From the NCBI RefSeq assembly GCF_902497775.2, contig NZ_OZ024668.1, positions 3,394,326 to 3,458,325 on the forward strand: a stretch of DNA of 64,000 nucleotides, written 5' to 3'. Positions 45,278-54,015 of the stretch are shown in pieces. The DNA comes from Pseudomonas fluorescens. GTDB lineage: Bacteria > Pseudomonadota > Gammaproteobacteria > Pseudomonadales > Pseudomonadaceae. The notes beneath the pieces are model-generated. The model was not told the DNA's origin. It made no database searches and worked only from the letters and a program-made list of their open reading frames with translations. Every line of letters begins with the position of its first letter. The stretch's first letter is position 1. The translations under genes were made by a program, and so were the position numbers.

Positions 45278-46105
45278 ATGAACTACAGCAACCCGACGCA
45301 CTTGCAAGCCGCGATCCTCGACTGGGCCGGCACCGTGGTCGACTTTGGCTCCTTCGCTCCGACCCAGATCTTCGTCGAGGCCTTCGCCGAATTCGACGTC
45401 GAGGTGTCCATCGAAGAAGCCCGCGGCCCGATGGGCATGGGCAAGTGGGACCACATCCGTACCCTGTGTGACCAGCCGCAGATCGCCGAGCGCTATCGCA
45501 AGGTATTCGGTCGCACCCCGACCGATGCCGACGTCACCGCCATCTACGAGCGCTTCATGCCGCTGCAGATCGAGAAGATCGCCGTGCACTCGGCGCTGAT
45601 CCCCGGCGCCCTCGACACCCTGACCGGGCTGCGCGAGGAAGGCCTGAAGATCGGCTCGTGCTCGGGCTATCCGAAAGTGGTGATGGACAAGGTGGTGGCG
45701 CTGGCGGCGCAGAACGGCTACGTCGCCGATCATGTGGTGGCCACCGACGAAACCCCGAACGGCCGCCCATGGCCGGCCCAGGCTCTGGCCAACGTGATTG
45801 CCCTGGGGATCGATGATGTCGCCGCCTGCGTCAAGGTCGATGACACCGTACCAGGCATCCTCGAAGGCCGCCGTGCCGGCATGTGGACCGTTGCCCTGGT
45901 GTGCTCGGGCAACGCCCTGGGCCTGACCTACGAAGGCTATCGCGCCCTGGCCTCGGATACGCTCGACAGCGAGCGCAAGCGCATTCATGCGCTGTTCGAA
46001 GGCTCGCGCCCACACTACCTGATCGACACCATCAATGAACTGCCGCAAGTGATTGCCGATATCAACAAGCGTCTGGCGCGAGGGGAGATGCCGCAGGCGT
46101 TCTGA
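45278..46105 (+). CDS. phnX: Phosphonoacetaldehyde hydrolase
   Basis: A 275-residue haloacid dehalogenase family enzyme that cleaves the C-P bond of phosphonoacetaldehyde. The nucleophile Asp15 is in LDWAGT, the Schiff-base lysine in GMGKWDHI, and the magnesium-binding end in KVDDTVPG, where family members have VDDT. Second gene of the phnWX operon. A REP palindrome begins eight bases after the stop and may end the transcript. Confidence 0.96.
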   Translation: MNYSNPTHLQAAILDWAGTVVDFGSFAPTQIFVEAFAEFDVEVSIEEARGPMGMGKWDHIRTLCDQPQIAERYRKVFGRTPTDADVTAIYERFMPLQIEKIAVHSALIPGALDTLTGLREEGLKIGSCSGYPKVVMDKVVALAAQNGYVADHVVATDETPNGRPWPAQALANVIALGIDDVAACVKVDDTVPGILEGRRAGMWTVALVCSGNALGLTYEGYRALASDTLDSERKRIHALFEGSRPHYLIDTINELPQVIADINKRLARGEMPQAF

Positions 46106-46113
46106 GGCCGCCA

Positions 46114-46157
46114 TCGCGGGGCAAGCCCGCTCCTACAGGAACGGGCTTGCCCCGCGA
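46114..46157. repeat. REP palindrome
   Basis: TCGCGGGGCAAGCCCG and CGGGCTTGCCCCGCGA are perfect 16-base arms around a 12-base loop that contains CTCCTACAGG, the common Pseudomonas REP sequence. It sits between two convergent genes and can end transcripts or bind gyrase. A second copy lies at 61403-61454. Confidence 0.9.
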
Positions 46158-46159
46158 GC

Positions 46160-46714
46160 TCATTTTTGATGGCGCTCGACCCACACGGCAAACTTGTCGA
46201 TGAAGGTCTGCAGGAACGGTCGGGTCTTCTCCGACAATCTGCCGTTGCCATCGAACAAGGTTCCCGCCCCACCGATATAGGCCTCCGGCTGCTGCATACA
46301 CGGCACATCCAGGAACACCAGCGACTGGCGCAGGTGATGGTTGGCGCCAAAGCCGCCCACCGCCCCCGGCGAAACACTGATCACCGCCCCCGGCTTGCCA
46401 TTCCAGGCACTCTGGCCATAGGGCCGGGAACCCACGTCAATCGCGTTCTTCAATACCCCCGGTACCGAGCGGTTGTATTCCGGGGTGACGAACAGCACGG
46501 CATCACTGCTGCGAATCTGCTCACGGAAGGTCTTGTAGGTTGGCGGTGGGTTGGCGTCGATATCCTCGTTGTACAAGGCCAGCTCGCCGATTTCGACGAT
46601 GTGCAGCTTGAGGTTGGACGGCGCAAGCTCGGCCAGCGCGCGGGCAACCTTGCGATTGAGGGATTCCTTGCGCAAGCTGCCGACGACGACGGCGACTGAA
46701 TACACCTGGCTCAT
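46160..46714 (-). CDS. NADPH-dependent FMN reductase / quinone reductase
   Basis: A 184-residue flavodoxin-like protein: FMN-binding GSLRKESLNRK and FVTPEYNRSVPGVLKNAID, the signature of the ChrR/azoreductase family that reduces quinones, chromate or FMN. Start MSQVYSVAVVVGS at 46714 with AGGAAA upstream; the longer frame is unlikely. Transcribed alone, converging on phnX. Confidence 0.92.
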   Translation of the reverse strand: MSQVYSVAVVVGSLRKESLNRKVARALAELAPSNLKLHIVEIGELALYNEDIDANPPPTYKTFREQIRSSDAVLFVTPEYNRSVPGVLKNAIDVGSRPYGQSAWNGKPGAVISVSPGAVGGFGANHHLRQSLVFLDVPCMQQPEAYIGGAGTLFDGNGRLSEKTRPFLQTFIDKFAVWVERHQK

Positions 46715-46864
46715 GGCAATTTCCTGACGTGGAGAACTAAGGGAGTTGTAGGTATAGATGATCGCGTACGGGTCTGAAGTTTTTTTCCATCCGGGCAAAA
46801 CTTACCAGGCAAAACAGTGGTCTATGCCTGACAGATACTTATTTCTTCAGAGGTTGCACGGTAA

Positions 46865-47083
46865 ATGACAGCAGTACTGGTCGGACAGTTTCATGCACGG
46901 GACGCAGAAGGCCGCATCTATCCCGTTCATGAGTTCCAGGAAGCCACCCTGCAGGCCGACGGTAGTGCCGCATCCCTGCCAATCACTACCTACAAGCTGG
47001 CAATCGGTGACCGGGTCAACCATCTGGGTGAAGACCGCTTCGAGCTGGTCCAGAGTGGCGTGGAAATCATCCGCATCCCCTGA
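46865..47083 (+). CDS. 72-residue conserved hypothetical protein
   Basis: A short soluble protein predicted beta-rich (VLVGQFHARDAEGRIYPVHE, ITTYKLAIGDRVNHLGEDRF, FELVQSGVEIIRI). AGGTTGCACGGTAA precedes ATG 46865. It ends six bases before the 3' end of the convergent lysine decarboxylase gene. No function known to me; the coding pattern is like its neighbours. Confidence 0.65.
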   Translation: MTAVLVGQFHARDAEGRIYPVHEFQEATLQADGSAASLPITTYKLAIGDRVNHLGEDRFELVQSGVEIIRIP

Positions 47084-47089
47084 CCCGGC

Positions 47090-49345
47090 TCACACCTTGA
47101 TGCAATCGACGGTATACACCCGCCCCTGCGCTGTGGTTTCGTGCTGCAGCCCATGGACATCGGCGACAAATCCGGGAAAACCGCTGTCGAAGGCGGCGGC
47201 AAAGGCCAGGTAGTCGATGATCGAACGGGTCGACTCGGTAAAGCGTTCCCCCGGCATGATCAACGCGATTCCCGGCGGATAGGGCACCAGCATTACCGCA
47301 GCGATACGCCCGAGCAACTGCTCGATCGGTACCGCCTCGACTTCCCCGCGCACCATCCGGTCATAGGCATCGGCGGGTTTCATCACCACTTCCGGCAAGC
47401 GCGTGAACAGGCGCTTGAGTTGCTTGGCGGTGGCATTGCTGCGGTAACAGGCGTGCAGTTGGTCACACAAGTCCCGCAAGCCCAGGCCCTGATAGCGCAG
47501 CGGATCGATCTGGGCGACACAGGGCAGGCATTCGAGCAGGCGGGTGTTGGCGTCATAGTTGCGTTTGAACTCGAGCAGCTCGGTCAACAGCGTACTCCAT
47601 TTGCCCTTGGTGATGCCCATCGAGAACAGCACCAGGAAGGTGTACAGCCCGGTCTTTTCTACCACCAGGCCACGCTCCCAGAGAAACTTGCTGACTACCG
47701 CCGCGGGAATCCCGTGTTCGCTCAAGGCGCCGCCGGCGCTCAGGCCCGGCATCACCAGGGTAACCTTGATCGGGTCGAGCAATACGTAATCGTCGCTGAC
47801 ATGACCAAAGCCGTGCCAGTCATCCTCAGGCTGCAGCAGCCAGTCTTCAGTGGCAACCCGGCGTACGCCCTCTCCCAGCGGCGGCTGCCAGATACTGAAC
47901 CACCAGTCGTCTGCGGCCATGTGCTCGCGCAGATTGGCCATGGCCCGGCGAAAGCTCAGCGCCTCATCGAACATTTCCTGCAGCAGGGAGCACCCGGCCG
48001 GGCCTTCCATCATCGCCGAGGACACATCCAGCGAGGCGAGGATGCTGTACTGCGGCGAGGTGGAAATATGCATCATGAAGGCTTCGTTGAAGCGATCACG
48101 ATCCAGCTGGCGGGCGCCGCCGTCCTGCACATGAATCATCGACGCCTGGCTGAAGGCCGCCAGCAGCTTGTGGGTCGAGTGGGTGCTGAACACCAGCGGG
48201 CTGTCGGCGCTGCGCGAAGTGCCCATGGCGTAGCGCCCGCGGAAGAACTCATGAAAGGCCGCATAGGCGTACCAGGCCTCGTCAAAATGCAGCACCTCGA
48301 CGCTACTGCCCAGCTCCTGCTTGATCAGCTCGGCGTTGTAGCACAGCCCGTCGTAGGTGGAGTTGGTCACCACCGCCAGCTTGACCTTGGCCGGGCGCCC
48401 CTGGGTCAGGGGGTTGGCCTGGATCTTGGCCTGGATCGACGCCGGGCTGAACTCGCTCAGCGGAATCGGCCCGATGATGCCCAGCTCATTGCGCTCCGGG
48501 CACAGGTACAAGGGTATCGCACCGGTCATGATGATCGCGTGGACTACCGACTTGTGGCAGTTGCGGTCGACCAGCACCAGGTCATCACGGCCGACCATCG
48601 AGTGCCAGACGATCTTGTTGGCCGTCGACGTGCCGTTGATCACGAAAAAGGTATGGTCGGCGCCGAAATTCTTTGCTGCCCGCGCCTCGGCGGCGGCCAG
48701 GGGCCCGGTGTGGTCGAGCAGCGAACCGAGCTCGGGCACTGACACCGACAAGTCCGAGCGCAGGGTGTTTTCCCCAAAAAATTGATGAAAGGCCTGACCA
48801 ACCGGGCTTTTTCGATAGGCCACGCCACCGCCGTGGCCTGGGGTGTGCCACGAATAGTTCGATTGCGCGGTGTGCTGCACCAGCGCCTTGAAGAACGGTG
48901 GCAGCAAGCCATCCAGGTAACTGTGCGCTGCCCGCGCGATCTGGCGAGCGAGAAACGGCACAGTGTCTTCGAACAGGTAAAGAATGCCGCGCAGCTGGTT
49001 CAGCTCGCTCATGACATCGGCGGGGGCGTTTTCCAGGGTCACCTGCTCGCCCAGGGCGAAGATCGGCAGGTGCGGTGCACGCACCCTGGCCAGGCGAATC
49101 AGCTCGACCATGTTCTGTAGCAGATGGGTGTTTTCACCAGCGCCTTCGGCGGCAATCAGCATGCAGGCCAGGCCATGATGGGTCGCGGCGACCAGGCGGC
49201 CTTCAGCGTAATCGGTAGCCGGCAGGATAGTGAGTCCGTCCTGGGCCAGCTCCTGGGCAATACCGCGAACACGCTCGCCGGCGACCGTATCGGCCTTGAT
49301 GTCGCGATGCACGATCAGGACGGGAAACTTCAGGTCCTTGTACAT
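47090..49345 (-). CDS. ldcA: Lysine decarboxylase (Orn/Lys/Arg decarboxylase, fold I)
   Basis: A 751-residue PLP enzyme that converts lysine to cadaverine; the length equals that of LdcA (PA1818) of P. aeruginosa. It has an N-terminal wing/receiver-like domain (1 to about 130), the PLP core with Lys in FSTHSTHKLLAAFSQ and a C-terminal domain (GIALIMPGERF). Start MYKDLKFPVLIV at 49345 has GGAGGAAG upstream. In pseudomonads it serves lysine catabolism and polyamine supply, induced through arginine/ArgR in P. aeruginosa. It follows dnaQ on the same strand, 78 bases apart. Confidence 0.93.
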   Translation of the reverse strand: MYKDLKFPVLIVHRDIKADTVAGERVRGIAQELAQDGLTILPATDYAEGRLVAATHHGLACMLIAAEGAGENTHLLQNMVELIRLARVRAPHLPIFALGEQVTLENAPADVMSELNQLRGILYLFEDTVPFLARQIARAAHSYLDGLLPPFFKALVQHTAQSNYSWHTPGHGGGVAYRKSPVGQAFHQFFGENTLRSDLSVSVPELGSLLDHTGPLAAAEARAAKNFGADHTFFVINGTSTANKIVWHSMVGRDDLVLVDRNCHKSVVHAIIMTGAIPLYLCPERNELGIIGPIPLSEFSPASIQAKIQANPLTQGRPAKVKLAVVTNSTYDGLCYNAELIKQELGSSVEVLHFDEAWYAYAAFHEFFRGRYAMGTSRSADSPLVFSTHSTHKLLAAFSQASMIHVQDGGARQLDRDRFNEAFMMHISTSPQYSILASLDVSSAMMEGPAGCSLLQEMFDEALSFRRAMANLREHMAADDWWFSIWQPPLGEGVRRVATEDWLLQPEDDWHGFGHVSDDYVLLDPIKVTLVMPGLSAGGALSEHGIPAAVVSKFLWERGLVVEKTGLYTFLVLFSMGITKGKWSTLLTELLEFKRNYDANTRLLECLPCVAQIDPLRYQGLGLRDLCDQLHACYRSNATAKQLKRLFTRLPEVVMKPADAYDRMVRGEVEAVPIEQLLGRIAAVMLVPYPPGIALIMPGERFTESTRSIIDYLAFAAAFDSGFPGFVADVHGLQHETTAQGRVYTVDCIKV

Positions 49346-49423
49346 GGGCGGGCGCTTCCTCCGAGAGACAGCTCTGTCCACTCAGGGTAGAAGGTTGCCA
49401 GCGCCCCTGCGCGGCAAATTGCC

Positions 49424-50176
49424 TCAGTTTGCTTCGGCCAGTTGCTGCCACAACGCCGGGCCACCGGCGGATTTGGCAATCGCCTCCAGGCGGGCCATGT
49501 GCAGCTCAAGCTCTTGCTCGGTGGCGCGGATGATCCGCCCTGGCTGACGGCTGGCGGGCAGGCGGCGGATCTCGCTGCCGCGGTTGTCGCTATCCTTATC
49601 TTCGCCATCAGCACCGTGACCGGCCAACGACAGGCTGGTCTGGCCACCGGTCATGTTCAGGTAGACGTCGGCCAGCAGCTCCGAGTCGAGCAACGCGCCG
49701 TGCAGCTCACGGCCGGAGTTGTCGACCCCGTAGCGCTTGCACAGGGCGTCGAGGCTATTGCGCTGGCCCGGGTGCCGGGAGCGGGCCAGCATCAGGGTAT
49801 CGAGAATGGTGCAGTGCTGGGCGATATCGGCGCGGTCGTGTTGACCGAGCAAGGCGAACTCGTTGTTGATGAAGCCAACGTCGAACGCCGCGTTATGGAT
49901 GATCAGCTGGGCGCCCTGGATGAATTCGAAGAACTCATCGGCAACCTCGGCAAAACGTGGCTTGTCGAGCAGGAAGGAATCAGTGATGCCGTGAACGCCG
50001 ATGGCGCCTTCATCGCTCTCGCGATCAGGTTGCAGGTAGACGTGGAAGTGCCGCCCGGTCAGACGTCGGCCCATCAACTCGACACCCCCGATCTCGATGA
50101 TACGGTGGCCGTCGGTGACCGGCATACCGGTGGTTTCGGTGTCGAGGACGACCGACCTGTTGTTCTGCATCTCCAC
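49424..50176 (-). CDS. dnaQ: DNA polymerase III epsilon subunit (proofreading exonuclease)
   Basis: A 250-residue 3'-5' exonuclease of the replicase. Exo motifs: VVLDTETTG (I), IIHNAAFDVGF (II), HGALLDSELLADVY (III, with His and Asp). QTSLSL soon after is the beta-clamp-binding motif (QTSMAF in E. coli), and the C-terminal 50 residues bind the polymerase subunit. The frame may start at GTG 50176 (AGGAG nine bases upstream) or ATG 50170. It lies downstream of rnhA on the same strand, unlike the divergent pair of E. coli. Confidence 0.96.
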   Translation of the reverse strand: MEMQNNRSVVLDTETTGMPVTDGHRIIEIGGVELMGRRLTGRHFHVYLQPDRESDEGAIGVHGITDSFLLDKPRFAEVADEFFEFIQGAQLIIHNAAFDVGFINNEFALLGQHDRADIAQHCTILDTLMLARSRHPGQRNSLDALCKRYGVDNSGRELHGALLDSELLADVYLNMTGGQTSLSLAGHGADGEDKDSDNRGSEIRRLPASRQPGRIIRATEQELELHMARLEAIAKSAGGPALWQQLAEAN

Positions 50177-50258
50177 GCCGAGGGGCTCCTGCTACGTACA
50201 GTCTGGTGAAAAGTCGGCCATTCTACCTCAGCTCAGGGACGAGTGGCGGCCGCCGTGC

Positions 50259-50705
50259 TCAACGCAGGCCGCGGACCTCATCAACCCCGCGGTTGGCCAA
50301 CTGGTCGGCACGCTCGTTGCCGTCATGGCCAATATGCCCGCGTACCCACTTCCAGGTGACCTTGTGCCGGCCCACCTGCTCATCGAGCAATTGCCAGAGG
50401 TCGGCGTTCTTTACCGGCTCCTTGGCGGCGGTCTTCCAGCCACGCTTTTTCCAGTTGACCATCCACTCGGTGATGCCTTTCATCACGTACTGGGAGTCGG
50501 TCACCAGCAGCACTTCACATTCACGCTTGAGCGCTTCCAGGCCCTTGATCGCAGCCATCAGTTCCATGCGGTTGTTGGTGGTGTCGCGCTCGCCGCCCCA
50601 CAGCTCCTTCTCGACGCCCTTGCACACCATCAGCACACCCCAGCCACCCGGGCCAGGGTTACCCTTGCAGGCGCCATCGGTAAAGATCTCGACGCTATCG
50701 CTCAT
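50259..50705 (-). CDS. rnhA: Ribonuclease HI
   Basis: A 148-residue endonuclease that cuts RNA in RNA-DNA hybrids. The catalytic set is complete: Asp10 ([14 protein letters not shown]), Glu48 (NNRMELMAA), Asp70 (LVTDSQYV), and His and Asp in [16 protein letters not shown]. It sits between the methyltransferase gene and dnaQ, all on the minus strand. Confidence 0.97.
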   Translation of the reverse strand: MSDSVEIFTDGACKGNPGPGGWGVLMVCKGVEKELWGGERDTTNNRMELMAAIKGLEALKRECEVLLVTDSQYVMKGITEWMVNWKKRGWKTAAKEPVKNADLWQLLDEQVGRHKVTWKWVRGHIGHDGNERADQLANRGVDEVRGLR

Positions 50706-50753
50706 TTACAGCCTTTTCATCAATGATTTGCCCCGCACCCTTGGGCCCGGAAC

Positions 50754-51512
50754 TTAAGGTTCGGAATGGCGCCGGTTGACCTTGGCCATCGGCAGCGGCA
50801 GCAGCTTGCCCATTGGCTCGCGGCGCTCCAGACGCAGGGGGCGCAAACCCACCACCATCTTGCGCGCCACCAGCAGGTAGACGCCGCCACCGGCGCTCTG
50901 CCAGCCACCGGCAACCCGCTCCCAGCCGGCCAGGCGCTGTTGCCAGGCGGGGGATGCGAGCGGCGGACGATAGCACCCGAAGCGGCGTTTCTCCAGCGCA
51001 AAGCCCAGCAGGTTGAGCCAGTCGCCGACCCTTGAAGGGGAAATGCAGCGCGCCTTGCGCAGGGCATCGTGGGCAAACACCCGGCGCACGCCCCAACTGC
51101 TCCAGGGGTTGATGCCGATAATCAACAGATGGCCGCCCGGACGCACACTGCTGGCGGCCTCGCGCAGCAGGCCATGGGGCGACAGGCTGAAGTCCAGGCC
51201 ATGTTGCAGCACGACGACGTCGGCCGCGTGCTCGCTCAGAGGCCAGGCCTGTTCTTCACAGACGATCTCGACCCCGGGCAGCGGCGCCCCGAGGCGCACG
51301 TTGCGTTGTACCTGCGGGGCCTTGGGCGGTGCTTCGGCGCAGGGGCCGTAGTGCACCAGGTAACCACCGAAGTAACGCCCCAGCTCTTCTTCGAGCAGGC
51401 GTTGTTCCTCCTTGAGCATCAATTGCCCAAGGGGGCCGGCGAACCAGTCGCGGGCCAGGCTGATCAGCTCCAGCCACTGCGGATCGGCCTGGGCGAAGGC
51501 TTGATCGGTCAT
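50754..51512 (-). CDS. Class I SAM-dependent methyltransferase (YafS-like)
   Basis: A 252-residue protein. A degenerate methyltransferase fold: acidic region near PLPGVEIVCEEQAWPL, VVLQHGLDFSLSPHGLLREA (where methyltransferases have motif III) and RPGGHLLIIGINPWS. The glycine-rich motif I is weak. Start MTDQAFAQADPQW at 51512. It is divergent from gloB across about 80 bases and precedes rnhA and dnaQ; the same order occurs in P. aeruginosa (PA1812-PA1816) and, rearranged, in E. coli (yafS). Substrate unknown. Confidence 0.85.
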   Translation of the reverse strand: MTDQAFAQADPQWLELISLARDWFAGPLGQLMLKEEQRLLEEELGRYFGGYLVHYGPCAEAPPKAPQVQRNVRLGAPLPGVEIVCEEQAWPLSEHAADVVVLQHGLDFSLSPHGLLREAASSVRPGGHLLIIGINPWSSWGVRRVFAHDALRKARCISPSRVGDWLNLLGFALEKRRFGCYRPPLASPAWQQRLAGWERVAGGWQSAGGGVYLLVARKMVVGLRPLRLERREPMGKLLPLPMAKVNRRHSEP

Positions 51513-51591
51513 TGCAGTCTCCCTTGAAGGTTCTCGACAGCGCGCATAGCTACTAAGATGCACCCATGTCCACCGTTTGGCGAATCGCACC

Positions 51592-52371
51592 ATGATACAG
51601 ATCGATGCCCTGCCCGCTTTCAACGATAACTACATCTGGTTGTTACAAGATTCTGCCAACCAGCGTTGCGCGGTGGTCGATCCGGGCGATGCCGCACCGG
51701 TACTGGCCTGGCTTGAACGCCACCCTGGCTGGCAATTGAGCGACATCCTCATTACCCATCACCATCACGACCATGTCGGTGGCGTCGAGCAGCTCAAGGC
51801 GCGCACCGGCGCGACCGTTTACGGCCCCGCCCACGAGCGCATCCCCGGCCGCGACCTGGGTCTGGACGACAACGCCAGCGTGCGCGTTCTAGGCCTGGAT
51901 TTCCAGATCATCGCCGTGCCCGGACACACCCTGGGACACATTGCCTATTACTGCCAGCAGACGGCCACCCCCATCCTGTTCTGTGGCGACACCCTGTTCG
52001 CCGCCGGTTGTGGGCGTCTGTTCGAAGGCACGCCGGAGCAGATGCACCACTCCCTGCAGCGCCTGGTCGCCCTGCCCGCCGCGACCCTGGTGTATTGCAC
52101 CCACGAATACACCTTGAGCAACCTGCGCTTCGCCCAGGCCGTCGAGCCTGAGAACCCGCACATTGCCCAACGCTTCGCCGACGTTACCCAGCTAAGGGCG
52201 CAAGATCGCATCACGTTGCCATCAACCCTGGCTCTGGAGAAGCTCACCAACCCCTTTTTGCGCACCACCGAAACATCCGTTAAAGAAAAACTAGACGAAC
52301 GGAATGGCCCGATAAACCCCACGCCAAGTGCTGTTTTTGCTGGGTTACGGGCTTGGAAAGATCGGTTCTAA
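51592..52371 (+). CDS. gloB: Hydroxyacylglutathione hydrolase (glyoxalase II)
   Basis: A 259-residue metallo-beta-lactamase fold enzyme that hydrolyses S-lactoylglutathione to lactate and glutathione, the second step of methylglyoxal removal. The metal site [10 protein letters not shown] is present, with later ligands in [25 protein letters not shown] and YCTHEYT. Start [14 protein letters not shown] at 51592. The C-terminal domain with RTTE and KEKLD holds the glutathione-contacting residues. It is followed by mltD. Confidence 0.95.
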   Translation: MIQIDALPAFNDNYIWLLQDSANQRCAVVDPGDAAPVLAWLERHPGWQLSDILITHHHHDHVGGVEQLKARTGATVYGPAHERIPGRDLGLDDNASVRVLGLDFQIIAVPGHTLGHIAYYCQQTATPILFCGDTLFAAGCGRLFEGTPEQMHHSLQRLVALPAATLVYCTHEYTLSNLRFAQAVEPENPHIAQRFADVTQLRAQDRITLPSTLALEKLTNPFLRTTETSVKEKLDERNGPINPTPSAVFAGLRAWKDRF

Positions 52372-52470
52372 ACGGCCGCTGCTGGTGACGGAAAGTTCTG
52401 AAAGGTTGACCGTTGGGGGGCTGCTTTCTAGAATCGCCCGACATTTTTGCCCGGAACTTCGTCCCAGCCA

Positions 52471-53892
52471 ATGTCGTCCACTAGCCGCAGAACCTTCAAT
52501 TCCGTCGCCCTGACGCGCCTGGCCCAAGCCAGTGCGCTGGCCCTGGCCGCCACTCTCGTGGGCTGCCAGAGCACCCGTCAAGTCGACGAATCCGACAGCG
52601 TTCGCGCGCACAACTACCAGGCTCGGGCCAAGCAGAAGCCGCTTATCGTACCGGTCAAGCCGGTCGAGCAGGCACCCCAGGACGTCTGGGAACGCATGCG
52701 CCAAGGCTTCGTGCTGCAGGACGGTGTTGCGGTCAACCCGCGTATCGAGCAGCAGCGCCTGTGGTTCGCCAGCAATCCCTCGTTCCTCGAGAACGCCGGC
52801 GACCGCGGCAGTCTGTACATTCATTACATCGTCGAACGCCTTGAAGAGCGCAACATGCCGCTGGAGCTGGCCTTGCTGCCGGCGATCGAGAGCGCCTACA
52901 ACCCCATGGCCTATTCCCGGGCCCATGCGGTCGGGCTGTGGCAGTTCATCCCCTCCACCGGGCGTTACTTCAACCTGCGCCAGACCCGCTTCTACGATGG
53001 CCGTCGGGACATCACCGCCTCGACCAACGCCGCGCTGGACTACCTGAACCGCCTGCACGACATGTTCAACGGTGACTGGCTGCTGGCCCTGGCGGCCTAC
53101 AACGCCGGTGAAGGCACCGTCAGCCGCGCCATCGAGCGCAACGAGAAGCTCGGCCTGCCAACCGACTACTGGAACCTGCCGCTGCCGAAGGAGACCCGCG
53201 ACTACGTACCCAAGTTGCTGGCCCTGTCGCAGGTGGTAATGACGCCGCAGGCCTATGGCGTCAACCTCAACCCGATTGCCAACGAACCCTACTTCGAGGC
53301 CGTGGCGATCAAGGATCGCCTCGACCTGTCGCGAGTCGCCGCCCTGGCCGAGATCGACGAAGACGAACTGTTCCAGCTCAACCCGGCATTCAAAAAGCGC
53401 ATGACCGTCGACGGCCCGCAGCAACTGCTGGTGCCGACCGCCAAGGCGCAACTGCTGACCGCTTCGCTGTCGAACATGAAACCTGAAGAGCTGCTGACCC
53501 TGCAGCCGAAAAAAGCCGTATTCGAAGCCGCCCTGGCCGAAGCCGCACCGCGCACCACCACGACCCGCAACAGCCGTTACCGGGTCAAGCGTGGCGACAA
53601 CCTGGCAAGCATTGCCAAGGCCAACAAGGTCAGCGTCAAGGACCTGCAACGCTGGAACAAACTCTCGGGCAAAAACCTGAAGGCCGGCCAGACCCTGGTG
53701 ATGCAAAGCACCCAGGCGGCTGGCGCGAAAAACCAGAAGAAATCCACCCAGTACAAGGTCCGCAAAGGCGACTCGCTGTACCTGGTGGCCAAGCGCTTCA
53801 ACGTCGAGATGCAGCACCTCAAGCGCTGGAATCCACGTAGCGGCCACGCCCTCAAGCCGGGCCAGACCCTGACCGTCTACCTCAACCATTGA
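52471..53892 (+). CDS. mltD: Membrane-bound lytic murein transglycosylase D
   Basis: A 473-residue lipoprotein that cleaves peptidoglycan glycan strands. Signal peptide with lipobox LAATLVGCQS; SLT catalytic domain (about 95-240) with catalytic Glu in ALLPAIESAYNP and the downstream GLWQFIPSTGR and LALAAYNAGEGTV motifs; two LysM domains at the C-terminus (RYRVKRGDNLASIAKANKVS and YKVRKGDSLYLVAKRFNVE). Start MSSTSRRTFN at 52471 is chosen over an upstream TTG. It follows gloB and precedes the peptide importer operon. Confidence 0.94.
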   Translation: MSSTSRRTFNSVALTRLAQASALALAATLVGCQSTRQVDESDSVRAHNYQARAKQKPLIVPVKPVEQAPQDVWERMRQGFVLQDGVAVNPRIEQQRLWFASNPSFLENAGDRGSLYIHYIVERLEERNMPLELALLPAIESAYNPMAYSRAHAVGLWQFIPSTGRYFNLRQTRFYDGRRDITASTNAALDYLNRLHDMFNGDWLLALAAYNAGEGTVSRAIERNEKLGLPTDYWNLPLPKETRDYVPKLLALSQVVMTPQAYGVNLNPIANEPYFEAVAIKDRLDLSRVAALAEIDEDELFQLNPAFKKRMTVDGPQQLLVPTAKAQLLTASLSNMKPEELLTLQPKKAVFEAALAEAAPRTTTTRNSRYRVKRGDNLASIAKANKVSVKDLQRWNKLSGKNLKAGQTLVMQSTQAAGAKNQKKSTQYKVRKGDSLYLVAKRFNVEMQHLKRWNPRSGHALKPGQTLTVYLNH

Positions 53893-54015
53893 GGTCCGCG
53901 CTCCGGTCACTGACCGGAGCCGCCTGCCCCGCCCCATGCGGCACTCTTTTTCCAGTCGATACAAGCTGTTACTGTAGCTGGAATAAAGCCCAAGCCGCCT
54001 GGATCGGATCTCGAC